Shown here in pieces: positions 46,365 through 55,463 of a stretch of 64,000 nt of DNA; positions within the stretch are counted from its first letter, which is position 1, and every line of letters starts with the position of its first letter. The translations under genes and the position numbers were made by a program. A model generated the notes under the pieces. That model was not told the origin of the DNA. It saw only the letters and a list, made by a program, of their open reading frames with translations, and did not search any database. The stretch lies in assembly GCA_035294265.1 (NCBI GenBank), contig DATGLK010000028.1:28665-92664 (forward strand). The letters run 5' to 3'. Source of the stretch: Candidatus Binataceae bacterium (GTDB taxonomy: Bacteria > Desulfobacterota > Binatia > Binatales > Binataceae).

Positions 46365-48656
46365 ATGGCGATCACACGCGGATCGATTACTCGCCGTCAA
46401 GCTTTGGCTGGAGTTATCAAAGGCACCGGCGCGCTGATCGTCGGCTTCAGCTTCGCTCCCGCGCTGGCCCAGACTCAGCGGCGCGCAAGCGGCCGACCTG
46501 CCGGCGTACCGCCGGCGGGAGCCAGCGAGCTGGACTCGTGGCTTAAGATCGCCCCCGACGGCGAGGTCACGGTATTTACCAGCAAAGTGGAGTTGGGCAC
46601 GGGGGTGGAAACCGCGCTGGCGCAAATCGTGGCCGAAGAACTCGACGTACCGGTGTCGCGAATCCATATGGTTACCGGCGATACCGCCCGCAGCGTGGAT
46701 CAGGCGGTCACTTCCGCCAGCCGAACCGTGATGAGGGCCGGACCGCAGTTGCGCCAGGCCGCCGCGGTGGCCCATCAGCATCTGCTCAAGCTGGCGGCAG
46801 CTCGGCTGAAAGTTCCAGCAACCCAACTGCGGGTGCAGGACGGTGTCGTGGCGGTCGCCGATGACCCGCGGCGCCGGATTTCCTACGGCGAGCTTATCGG
46901 CGATCGGCGTTTCAATCTGCAGATGCCGGTCAGCGGCAGCGGCTGGGAGATGCAAGTGGCGCCCGGAGTACGCGCCAAGGATCCTAAAGATTACAAGATC
47001 GTGGGGACTTCGGTACCCCGCTTCGATCTGCCGCCCAAGGTCACCGGCGAATTCACCTATGTTCACGATGTCCGCCTCGAGGGAATGTTACATGGACGGG
47101 TGGTGCGCCCACCGGTAGTGAACTCGGCACCGCTGGAGATCGACGAAACGTCGCTGCGCTCGATTCCCGATTTGGTCAAAGTCGTCCACCAGGGCAATTT
47201 CGTCGGCGTGGTAACGCGAAGCGAGTGGAGCGCAATTCAGGCCGCCGCCGCGCTCAAGGTACGCTGGGCTACGCCGACACTGAAGTTGCCCGCCAACGAC
47301 GAGGCGCTCTACGCCTACTTGCGCGATACCGCAGCGGTCGAGCGCCGCATGGTCGCGCATCAAGGTGATCCCGAAGCCGCCCTGCGGGGCGCGGCGCAAC
47401 CGCTGCAGGCGACCTATCGCTGGCCCTTTCAATTACACGCGATGATCGGGCCTTCGTGCGCGGTCGCCGACGTGCGACCCGATGGCGTGACCGTATGGAG
47501 CGGCACCCAAGGTCCGTTCAACACGCGCCATCGCGTGGCACAGCTTCTGGGTGTCCCCGAAACGCAGGTTCGCGTCATCTATCGTGAGGGCGCGGGCTGT
47601 TATGGCAGGCTTTCTTCCGACGACGTCTCCGAGGACGCCGCGCTAATGTCGCGTGCGGTCGGCAAGCCGGTACGAGTGCTGTGGACGCGGCATGACGAAC
47701 ACGGTTGGGAACCCAAGGGACCAGCCCAACTCATGTTTGCACGCGCCTATATCGACAGCAGCGGGCGGATTCAGGCCTGGGACTTCATCGATCGAGGCTT
47801 TCCCTGGACCACCAACACCAATCCCTTGCTCGCTTCCCAGCAAGTGGGCCATAAGCCCACCCAGCAAGGGATGATCAACGGCTTCAGCGGCGGCGGCGAA
47901 ATCTACGCCGTCACTAATCAGCGCGTGCTGCTGGAGGCAATTCCCTGGTTGCAGTACGACCTCACCCCCTTGCGGACCAGTAACTTGCGCGCCCCGGGGG
48001 CGGTAGCGCGTTGCTTCGCCAGCGAATCTTTCATCGACGAGCTCGCTGCCGCCGCCAAGGTCGATCCGGTTCGCTTGCGCCTGCGCCATCTCAAGGACCG
48101 CCGCCTGCACGACGTGCTAGTTGCCGCCCTCAAGCGCGCCGGTCGTCCAAAGAAACGAGCCCAGAGCGGGGGCGCGCTCAAGACCGGGCGCGGGGTCGCG
48201 CTGGCCAACCAGGACGATACTGCCGTCGCCGCGGTGGCCGAGGTCGAAGTGGACACCTCCAGCGGCCAAGTGCGGGTGACTCGCGTGGTCGAGGCCCACG
48301 ACTGCGGGCGAATCGTTAATCCCAACGGGCTTCGCAATCAGATTGAAGGCAACGTAGTGCAGAGTGTGGGGCGCGCACTGTTGGAGCAGGTCGAGTTCAA
48401 CGCCACCGGAGTGCGCAGCCTGGACTGGCTGAGCTATCCGATCATCAAATTCGAGGCCGTGCCCGAGGTCGATGTGGTTTTGATCAACCGCATTGATATG
48501 GAGCCGCTGGGAGCGGGAGAACCCTCCAGCGTCCCGGTGGTCGGGGCGATCGCCAACGCCGTATTCGACGCCACCGGAGCGCGCCTGCGCGCGGTCCCCT
48601 TTACTCCGGCGAGGGTACTGGCGGCGCTCAAAGAAACCTCCCCTCACGCCGCATAG
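46365..48656 (+). CDS. Molybdopterin-binding subunit of a xanthine-oxidase-family hydroxylase (IorB-like)
   Basis: The 763-aa product carries a Tat-type leader (ITRRQALAGVIKGTG, cleavage near ALAQ), so the enzyme should be periplasmic. Molybdopterin contacts include FSGGGEIYAVTNQRV and LRAPGAVARCFASESF, and the catalytic Glu lies in GAGEPSSVPVV at about residue 719. The N-terminal part resembles the IorB rather than the XdhB arrangement. The substrate cannot be read; N-heterocycles or aldehydes are usual. Electrons probably go to a cytochrome because no FAD subunit is encoded. Confidence 0.92.
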   Translation: MAITRGSITRRQALAGVIKGTGALIVGFSFAPALAQTQRRASGRPAGVPPAGASELDSWLKIAPDGEVTVFTSKVELGTGVETALAQIVAEELDVPVSRIHMVTGDTARSVDQAVTSASRTVMRAGPQLRQAAAVAHQHLLKLAAARLKVPATQLRVQDGVVAVADDPRRRISYGELIGDRRFNLQMPVSGSGWEMQVAPGVRAKDPKDYKIVGTSVPRFDLPPKVTGEFTYVHDVRLEGMLHGRVVRPPVVNSAPLEIDETSLRSIPDLVKVVHQGNFVGVVTRSEWSAIQAAAALKVRWATPTLKLPANDEALYAYLRDTAAVERRMVAHQGDPEAALRGAAQPLQATYRWPFQLHAMIGPSCAVADVRPDGVTVWSGTQGPFNTRHRVAQLLGVPETQVRVIYREGAGCYGRLSSDDVSEDAALMSRAVGKPVRVLWTRHDEHGWEPKGPAQLMFARAYIDSSGRIQAWDFIDRGFPWTTNTNPLLASQQVGHKPTQQGMINGFSGGGEIYAVTNQRVLLEAIPWLQYDLTPLRTSNLRAPGAVARCFASESFIDELAAAAKVDPVRLRLRHLKDRRLHDVLVAALKRAGRPKKRAQSGGALKTGRGVALANQDDTAVAAVAEVEVDTSSGQVRVTRVVEAHDCGRIVNPNGLRNQIEGNVVQSVGRALLEQVEFNATGVRSLDWLSYPIIKFEAVPEVDVVLINRIDMEPLGAGEPSSVPVVGAIANAVFDATGARLRAVPFTPARVLAALKETSPHAA

Positions 48657-48754
48657 ACCCCTGCTCCGCGAGCCCGGCACTTGGCATTCGTCCGGTGGGA
48701 TTGGGGAAACTGCCGGTCGTCAATTAATGCAACTTGTTACAGCGGCCCATTGGC

Positions 48755-48783
48755 CACCCTCCCGCCTAAGGGGCGGGAGGGTG
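48755..48783. terminator. 12-bp hairpin between two convergent genes
   Basis: CACCCTCCCGCC (48755-48766) and GGCGGGAGGGTG (48772-48783) form a perfect stem with a 5-nt loop, midway between the molybdenum hydroxylase gene and DUF1329 copy 3, which converge. No T-run on either side, but position and stem strength suggest shared termination. Confidence 0.5.
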
Positions 48784-48801
48784 ACGAATCGCGCGAATGC
48801 G

Positions 48802-50115
48802 CTAGCGCATGATTTGCTGCAAACCGCCGGGTGTGCCGTACAGAGTGCGGTTCTGAAATTGCGGCGGCGTATCCTGATTCATGTAATTGCCGCCGATTGC
48901 AGGCAGCAATTGGCTGCAATGGTCGGTTTGGTAGTCGCAGCCGTCATGAGCCCAGACGTTTCCCCAAACATACCATCCGTCGCTGTTCTTGTACTTCTCG
49001 GGCATCGCGAACACAACCATGTCGCGGTAGAACTTGTCGTTCTGGTCCCAGTTGCACCAACCCAGCGCCTCGGCCTGTTCGGCGTCAAGATAATGGCGGC
49101 GGTCGGCATAGCAATAGCCGTGGGTGTATTGCGGCAACCGCTGCATGGCGAGCACGTAAGTATCGCGCAGTTGCCAGGAAGCACCAAAAACACTGGCCTT
49201 AGGAATGTAGTTGCCCTTGTCTTTGTCCCAATTGCCGCGATCTTTGGATAGCTCGCGGGTCTTTTCATCGGGTTTAAAGATGAAACTCAAAAGCTTTTGC
49301 TTTCCCAGGAACTGAGCTTTGAACCAGGTCGGCGGCAGCGGCACCGGAGTAATGTCGTCATTGGCGAAATCCTGCCCCTGGAACGGGGCGCAGCGAGCAT
49401 TGCTGGATAGCCGCAAGGCGCGCCGCAGGCTAGGCAAAAACACATAGGACTCCGGTAGTCGATCGGGATCGTCCCAAGTAAAATTGACCGCTGTGATGTA
49501 CTTGATCTGTTCGGGGGCCAGTTGCTCGGCCTCGCCGCTCAAGTATACGTCGGTATTCGCCACGTTCATCGGATAACCGGCATCGGTGTTATGCAGCCAC
49601 TGAAAGGTAACTACCAGGGCCAGCAGATCGGCCTCGTTGCCGTAGTGGTCGATATCAATCACCTGAATCTGATTATTTACCTGAATCGCCGGAGTGTGTT
49701 GAAAATAGACGTCGTAGACCAGTTTGTAGCCGGCTAGTGGATCGTCGGCTTTCAAATCCGGGAATGGTAGCCCCGCGACGTAACCTTTGAGGGTATAGCT
49801 GCCATTAGGCACTTTGACCAACTGAACTTGCTTCGCGTACTTTTCGGTCGCATCCCAATACGCCTTAGGCAGTGGGTAGTGGAGGGTGGGGCCGACGATC
49901 GCTTGCGCCCGACTCGGCCATCCAGATACTGGGCTGGTAGACATGAACATATGCTTAAGCGGCTCGCCCATATATTGCGAATACTGTTGCCAGTTTTGCT
50001 GGGTAATCACCGTACCCAGCGGGATCGGCTGCTGCGGGTCCGCTCCCCAGACGCGCGGACCGATCATCATTGCAACAGCCAGGATACTCGCGATTGCGGT
50101 AATGCGTTTACGCAT
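48802..50115 (-). CDS. DUF1329-family periplasmic protein, copy 3 (diverged)
   Basis: The 437-aa product from ATG 50115 (GAGGAG upstream) has a signal peptide (MRKRITAIASILAVAMMIG, cleavage near WGA-DP). It keeps the backbone of copies 1 and 2: LPKAYWDATEKYAKQV, DDPLAGYKLVYDVYFQ, DIDHYGNEADLL, FTWDDPDRLPESYVFLPSLRR, LPPTWFKAQ and LPQYTHGYC. It lacks the two N-terminal cysteines (KANC, GHEC) and instead has several C-terminal ones (CNWDQN, DGCDYQTDHC). It is therefore a clear paralogue with different disulfide chemistry. Confidence 0.88.
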   Translation of the reverse strand: MRKRITAIASILAVAMMIGPRVWGADPQQPIPLGTVITQQNWQQYSQYMGEPLKHMFMSTSPVSGWPSRAQAIVGPTLHYPLPKAYWDATEKYAKQVQLVKVPNGSYTLKGYVAGLPFPDLKADDPLAGYKLVYDVYFQHTPAIQVNNQIQVIDIDHYGNEADLLALVVTFQWLHNTDAGYPMNVANTDVYLSGEAEQLAPEQIKYITAVNFTWDDPDRLPESYVFLPSLRRALRLSSNARCAPFQGQDFANDDITPVPLPPTWFKAQFLGKQKLLSFIFKPDEKTRELSKDRGNWDKDKGNYIPKASVFGASWQLRDTYVLAMQRLPQYTHGYCYADRRHYLDAEQAEALGWCNWDQNDKFYRDMVVFAMPEKYKNSDGWYVWGNVWAHDGCDYQTDHCSQLLPAIGGNYMNQDTPPQFQNRTLYGTPGGLQQIMR

Positions 50116-50767
50116 TGCTCCGACTCCTCGTTGGCGGGTTACAATAACGTCCTCTGTCATCCCCTCGTGGCCGGCAGGCCTTGGATCGCGCAGGCCCCCG
50201 CCCGCCGATCCAAGCGAACCTATACCTAGCGATTTTGCCGAAAAATTGCCAGCGCTCTAAAGCCGTTACCTGACCTCAACCCCAAACCAGGGCCGGCATC
50301 AAGATAAGCCACCGCAGCGACCATTTACGGAGTCGAATTTTACAATCGTTCGCGCTTTTATTTCGCTAGTTGTCGCTGTTGAGAATAGGCATGAGCCATT
50401 GGAGCGATTAGCGCGGCCACATTCAATAGTTGAACGATGCGCCTGCGGCGTTTCAATTAAGGCGCCTCTCTATCGAGGCTCCTCTCTGAGGGCGGCGGGG
50501 CTTTACGCTCGGGTCTGCCCTGCCCCTGCCGACAGTCTCAATTGCCTGACCAGCCACCCCCCCGGTATCAGCGAAATTGCCAATTCGACCAAGCCCAGCC
50601 GGCGCTGATAGTGAGTTGCAACTGAGCCTTAGGCCGGACTGACAGGCTTTTGAAGACCCATGACGATCGCTCAGGGCCAATCAAGCCACGCTTAATGCGA
50701 ATGAAAATTAGCGTTGGACCGAAACTTTGTCGAATTGCTCGTGCTTGAACGATTCCGCGCTAGTGCC
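50116..50767. other. Long non-coding stretch upstream of DUF1329 copy 3
   Basis: No gene is supported. It holds the promoter side of DUF1329 copy 3 and a segment near 50514-50537 that resembles sequence after miaB. Otherwise nothing recognised. Confidence 0.4.
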
Positions 50768-51697
50768 TTACGGCCTACGGGCGTGCGACAAGTCCCGATA
50801 AACCAAGCCCCAGCGCACCCCTTGATCGCTGGCAACCAGCTCGTCTTGTGCGAACCATGCCAGCGCGCGCTCAAGGATCAGGCCGCCGGCGCAAATTACG
50901 TCGGCACGCCCCTCGACCATTGTCGGCAGTTGTCGGCGTTGTTCGGTGGTGAGGCTGAGCAGTCTGGCCACTGTGGTTTGGATTTGCGCACGGCTGAGTA
51001 CGGCGCCATGCACCCGTGCGCCATCGTAGCTGGTCAAGCCCAGCGCCAAGGCGGCGATAGTGGTGACGGTGCCGGCTACGCCTACCGTCGTGGGCAGAGT
51101 TATTTTGGGCCAGCCCAGCGTAGCGAGCTGAGAATCGACCGCGGCGATCAGCGCCTGGCGTTCTTCCTCAGTTGGAGGATCATGACGCACCAGCCGCTCG
51201 GTCAGACGCACGGAACCGATCGGCAGGCTGGCTAGGCGCAGGGGCTGACCCGGCTGGGAGGCGATAAATTCGGTCGAACCACCGCCAATATCGATGATCA
51301 GCAATGGCGCCTGGGGCGAGAGATGCAAGCCGTCCAGCGCGGCCTGATAGTTGAGTGCGGCTTCTTCCTCGCCAGAAATCACATTAAGTTCGACAGCGCA
51401 GCGCGCGCGTACCCGCGCGATAAACTGGGCTCCGTCGCGAGCTTCGCGCAGGGCGCTGGTAGCGGCGGTCAGAAACCGGCGCGCACCTAGGGCACGAGCC
51501 TGCTCGACGAACTCCGCGATGGTATCCAAGGTGCGTGCAGCGGCGTCAGAATCGAGCGCGCCGGTACGCTCCACCCCGGCGCCCAGGCGCGTGATTCGTG
51601 CCAGATCGGCCAGCGGTACGATCGTGTCGTTGGGATCAGCCTGGACCACCAGCATCAACACCGTATTGGTGCCGACGTCCAGCGCCGCAAGCTTCAT
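50768..51697 (-). CDS. Ppx/GppA-family phosphatase
   Basis: A 309-aa ASKHA-fold enzyme: DVGTNTVLMLV at the N-terminus, DIGGGSTEF (second phosphate loop) near residue 145, and AGTVTTIAAL (adenosine-like loop) near 216. This length is that of the single-module exopolyphosphatase/pppGpp phosphatase group. Its ATG lies 2 nt after the trmFO stop, making it the last gene of the dprA-topA-trmFO string. Choice between polyphosphate and (p)ppGpp as substrate is not possible by eye. Confidence 0.9.
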   Translation of the reverse strand: MKLAALDVGTNTVLMLVVQADPNDTIVPLADLARITRLGAGVERTGALDSDAAARTLDTIAEFVEQARALGARRFLTAATSALREARDGAQFIARVRARCAVELNVISGEEEAALNYQAALDGLHLSPQAPLLIIDIGGGSTEFIASQPGQPLRLASLPIGSVRLTERLVRHDPPTEEERQALIAAVDSQLATLGWPKITLPTTVGVAGTVTTIAALALGLTSYDGARVHGAVLSRAQIQTTVARLLSLTTEQRRQLPTMVEGRADVICAGGLILERALAWFAQDELVASDQGVRWGLVYRDLSHARRP

Positions 51698-51699
51698 TT

Positions 51700-53034
51700 T
51701 CAGGCCGCTGCCGGTGCGCCCGGCGCCAAGTCGTGGAGGCCAATAAACTCGTCCATCGCTGCCAGCGCACGGTTGGCCAGCTCGATTTTCTTGGCCCGCC
51801 CGCGCGCCGCGCCAGGCAATTCGGGCATCAGGCCGAAATTGGCATTCATCGGTTGGAACTCATGCCGGCTGGAATCGGTGATATATGCCACCAGCGAGCC
51901 CAGGGCGGTCTGAACTGGTGGCACCAACAGCGGGCGGCCAGCGAGCATTCGCGCGGCGTTGAGCGCGGCCAGGAGGCCCGCGGCGGCCGACTCGACGTAG
52001 CCTTCCACGCCCACCATCTGTCCGGCCACGAACAAATCAGGCCGCGCGCGCAGAGCTAGAGTCGGCGCCAGCACGCGCGGCGAATCGATGAAAGTATTGC
52101 GATGGAGCGACCCCAGCCGCACGAACTCGGCCCGCTCCAGGCCGGGAATCAGACGCAGTACCCGGCGCTGCTCGGGATAGGTCATCTTGGTCTGGAAGCC
52201 GACAAGGTTGTAGAGCCGCCCCGCGCGATCGTCCTGGCGCAGTTGCACTACCGCCGCCGGCCGCGGACCGCCGCGCGGATCGCTCAGGCCCACCGGACGC
52301 ATCGGCCCGAACGCCAAGGTGCGCGGGCCGCGCCGCGCCATCTCCTCGATCGGCATGCAACCCTCGAAATAGATCGGCCGTTCGAAGGGATGGGCTGCCA
52401 TTTTTTCCGCCCCCATCAGCGCCTCGACGAAGCGCCGGTACTGCTCCTCGGTAAGTGGGCAATTAATATAATCATCGCCTCCCTTGCCGTAGCGCGAGGC
52501 GCGAAAGGCCACGCTCATGTCGATCGAATCGGCGGTCACGATGGGCGCGATGGCGTCATAGAAGTAGAGGTAGCGGCCCCCCATCAACGCACCTAGAGCA
52601 GCGGCCAGCGCGGGCGCGGTCAGCGGGCCGGTAGCCAGGATGGTGGGGCCGGCGGGCAGCGCGGTGACTTCCTGGCGGACAATCTGGATCTGCGGTTGGT
52701 CGCAAAGGACCTCAGTCAGATAGTTGGCGAAGCGCTCCCGATCAACCGCCAGGGCCGCCCCGGCCGGGACCCGTGCGTGCGCCGCCGCGGCCATCACCAC
52801 CGAACCTAGCCGGCGCATCTCTTCCTTGAGCACGCCCACCGCGGTTTCCAGCGAATCGTTACGCAGCGAATTGGAGCACACCAGCTCCCCAAACAGGCCG
52901 GTCTGATGGGCCTCGGTCTGGCGACCGGGGCGCATCTCGTAAAGCCGCACCCGCACCCCGCGCCGCGCGAGCTGGTAGGCTGCTTCGCTGCCCGCCAAGC
53001 CGGCCCCAATTACGCTGACAAGCGGCTCCCTCAT
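51700..53034 (-). CDS. trmFO: Methylene-THF-dependent tRNA (uracil-54-C5)-methyltransferase TrmFO
   Basis: The 444-aa flavoprotein makes m5U54 in the T-loop of tRNAs with methylene-THF and FADH2. FAD motif VIGAGLAGSEAAYQLARRG at the N-terminus; two catalytic Cys in CSNSLRN (near 54) and YFEGCMPIEEMARRG (near 225); DPRGG and VGVEGYVESAAAG near the C-terminus. It sits between topA and the Ppx/GppA gene. Confidence 0.96.
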   Translation of the reverse strand: MREPLVSVIGAGLAGSEAAYQLARRGVRVRLYEMRPGRQTEAHQTGLFGELVCSNSLRNDSLETAVGVLKEEMRRLGSVVMAAAAHARVPAGAALAVDRERFANYLTEVLCDQPQIQIVRQEVTALPAGPTILATGPLTAPALAAALGALMGGRYLYFYDAIAPIVTADSIDMSVAFRASRYGKGGDDYINCPLTEEQYRRFVEALMGAEKMAAHPFERPIYFEGCMPIEEMARRGPRTLAFGPMRPVGLSDPRGGPRPAAVVQLRQDDRAGRLYNLVGFQTKMTYPEQRRVLRLIPGLERAEFVRLGSLHRNTFIDSPRVLAPTLALRARPDLFVAGQMVGVEGYVESAAAGLLAALNAARMLAGRPLLVPPVQTALGSLVAYITDSSRHEFQPMNANFGLMPELPGAARGRAKKIELANRALAAMDEFIGLHDLAPGAPAAA

Positions 53035-53072
53035 ACCACTAGCGCGAACTTCGCAAATCGACCGGCCGCTCC

Positions 53073-55412
53073 TCAGGCCTGTGGCGCCACGGCGCTATCG
53101 CCGGCCCCCTCGGTGTTGGCAGGCGGCGCGGCGACGACGTAGTCGCATTCTTCCTTGGGACAGACCCAGGTGGTGCCGTTGCGTTTGCTGACCTTCTCGA
53201 CCAAATAGGGCGAGCCGCATTGCGGACAGGGCTGTGAGACAACCTTGTTCCAACTGGCGAAGCGACACTTGGGATAGCGGTTGCAGCCATAGAAGAGCTT
53301 GCCCCGTTTGCTGCGCCGCTCCAGCAATTCACCCTCGTGGCAATCCGGGCAACTCACGCCGGTCTTGACCGGCTCGCTGCTGAGCTTCTTGATCCCATTA
53401 CATTCAGGATATCCCGAACAGCCCAGGAACTCGCCAAAGCGCGAGCGGCGGCGCACCATCGGCTTGCCGCATTTCTCGCACACCTGGTCGCTGAGCGCGG
53501 GCGTAGCCGAGGCCTTGAGCTGGATATTACCCTGCTCGTCGCGGGTGAATTCGCTGGTGTTGGAGCACTTGGGATAGTTGGCGCACGCCAGGAACTCGCC
53601 GTTGCGACCCCATTTAATCACCATGTCGCCGCCGTCCAGCTCGCATTTGAGCCCGCTGGGCAGTCCCTTGCCCTTCACCTGCGGCATCTTCTTGCGCGCC
53701 TCGCCCAGCCGCTTTTCGAACGGGCGATAAAACCGTTTGAGCGCTTTGACCCAGTTTTCCTTGCCCTCTTCGACTTGGTCCAGCTCCTCCTCCAGATGGG
53801 CGGTAAAGCCGACCTCGACGATATCGGGAAAAGCCGCCAGCAACAGGTCGGTGACAGTGCGGCCCAGCGAGGTTGGACGCAAACGCTTGCTCTCGTCCTC
53901 GTCCACATACTCGCGGTTGAGAATGCTGGTCATGATAGCGGCGTAGGTGGACGGCCGCCCGATGCCGTTTTCTTCCAGCTCCTTGATCAGCGTGGCTTGG
54001 GTAAAGCGCGGCGGCGGCTGAGTAAAGTGCTGCTCGGGCACGAACTTCAGCAACCGTACCCGCTCGCCTTCGCGCAATGGCGGAAGCTGGGCTTCGGCCT
54101 CCTCATCGGCCACGGGCTCGTCCTGGCCTTCGGTGTAGACCCGAATAAACCCGTCGAACTTCATTACCTGGCCGGTGGCACGGAACTGCTCCTGGTCGGC
54201 CATAAGATCGACCGTGGTGCGATCGAAGACCGCTGCCGGCATCTGGCTGGAAACGAAGCGATTGAAGATCAGGGTGTACAGCGCCAGTTCGTCGCGTTGC
54301 AGATAGCGCGCCAGCGATTCGGGGTCGCGCTCCAGGGCGGTGGGGCGGATGGCTTCGTGCGCTTCCTGGGCCGACTTGGCCGAGCGGTAGAAGTTGGGCC
54401 GCTCGGGCACATAACGCGCGCCATAGCGCGCGGCGATATACTCGCGTACGGCCGCCAGCGCTTGGTCGGAAACTCGCGGCGAGTCGGTGCGCATATAGGT
54501 GATCAGACCGACCGCGCCCTGATCCCCCAACTCCACACCTTCGTACAGCTTCTGCGCCAGGCGCATCGTGCGCGAGGGCGAGAAGTGCAGCTTACGCGCG
54601 GCCTCCTGCTGAAGGCGCGAGGTGATGAAGGGGGGCGCCGCACTGCGCCGCACCTCCTTGCGCTCGATCTTGCTGACCGTGAAGGGCGGCCCATCGGAGG
54701 CTCCCAGCCGGGCTACTACCGCCTCGGCCTCGGCCTGGCTGAGCTTGTAATTTTTGTTATCGATCCGCTGACCCTGATGGCTGAATAGGCGGGCGCGGAA
54801 AACGGGCGGGGCGGCGGCTTCTAATTCGGCATCCAGGGTCCAATATTCCTCGGCCCGAAAGGCCTCGCGCTCACGCTCGCGCTCGACAATGATGCGCAGG
54901 GCCACCGACTGAACTCGGCCCGCGCTCAAGCCGCGCCGTACCTTTTCCCACAACAGGGGGCTTATCTTGTAGCCGACCAGGCGATCGAGCACGCGCCGGG
55001 CTTGTTGTGCCTCGTACAGCGGGCGGTTGAGCTCGGCGGGATGGGCCAACGCTTCCTTCACCGCGCTGGGAGTAATCTCATGCAACAAGACGCGATGGAT
55101 ATTGTTGGCGCTACCGCCCAATTGCTCGGCCACGTGCCAGGCGATAGCTTCTCCCTCGCGGTCGGGGTCGGTGGCCAGATAGATGTCTTGCTTGTCGCGG
55201 GCCGCCTGCTTGATGGTGTCGATAACCTTCTGTTTACCCTTGATAATCTCGTACTGAGGCTCGAAGTCGTGCTCGAGATCCACCCCTAGCTTGCTTTTAG
55301 GCAAGTCCATCACATGGCCGACTGAAGGCGCGACCATGAAGTCGCCGCCCAGATAGCGTTTGATGGTTTTGGCCTTGGCCGGCGATTCTACCACTAAGAG
55401 ATACTTAGCCAC
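53073..55412 (-). CDS. topA: DNA topoisomerase I
   Basis: The 779-aa type IA topoisomerase: TOPRIM domain with Glu9 and TDPDREGE (Asp82, Asp84, Glu88), catalytic Tyr306 in GLITYMRTD, then four C-terminal Cys-rich zinc modules (for example CEKCGKPMV...CSGYPEC, CPDCHEGEL...CNRYPKC, CPQCGSPYL...CPKEEC), the first with only one upstream Cys. GTG start 51 nt after dprA. It removes negative supercoils. Confidence 0.97.
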   Translation of the reverse strand: MAKYLLVVESPAKAKTIKRYLGGDFMVAPSVGHVMDLPKSKLGVDLEHDFEPQYEIIKGKQKVIDTIKQAARDKQDIYLATDPDREGEAIAWHVAEQLGGSANNIHRVLLHEITPSAVKEALAHPAELNRPLYEAQQARRVLDRLVGYKISPLLWEKVRRGLSAGRVQSVALRIIVEREREREAFRAEEYWTLDAELEAAAPPVFRARLFSHQGQRIDNKNYKLSQAEAEAVVARLGASDGPPFTVSKIERKEVRRSAAPPFITSRLQQEAARKLHFSPSRTMRLAQKLYEGVELGDQGAVGLITYMRTDSPRVSDQALAAVREYIAARYGARYVPERPNFYRSAKSAQEAHEAIRPTALERDPESLARYLQRDELALYTLIFNRFVSSQMPAAVFDRTTVDLMADQEQFRATGQVMKFDGFIRVYTEGQDEPVADEEAEAQLPPLREGERVRLLKFVPEQHFTQPPPRFTQATLIKELEENGIGRPSTYAAIMTSILNREYVDEDESKRLRPTSLGRTVTDLLLAAFPDIVEVGFTAHLEEELDQVEEGKENWVKALKRFYRPFEKRLGEARKKMPQVKGKGLPSGLKCELDGGDMVIKWGRNGEFLACANYPKCSNTSEFTRDEQGNIQLKASATPALSDQVCEKCGKPMVRRRSRFGEFLGCSGYPECNGIKKLSSEPVKTGVSCPDCHEGELLERRSKRGKLFYGCNRYPKCRFASWNKVVSQPCPQCGSPYLVEKVSKRNGTTWVCPKEECDYVVAAPPANTEGAGDSAVAPQA

Positions 55413-55463
55413 TCGTGCTCCGGTTCCGTAGCAAAATCAGATCTGCCACTGAAACAAAAGGAT

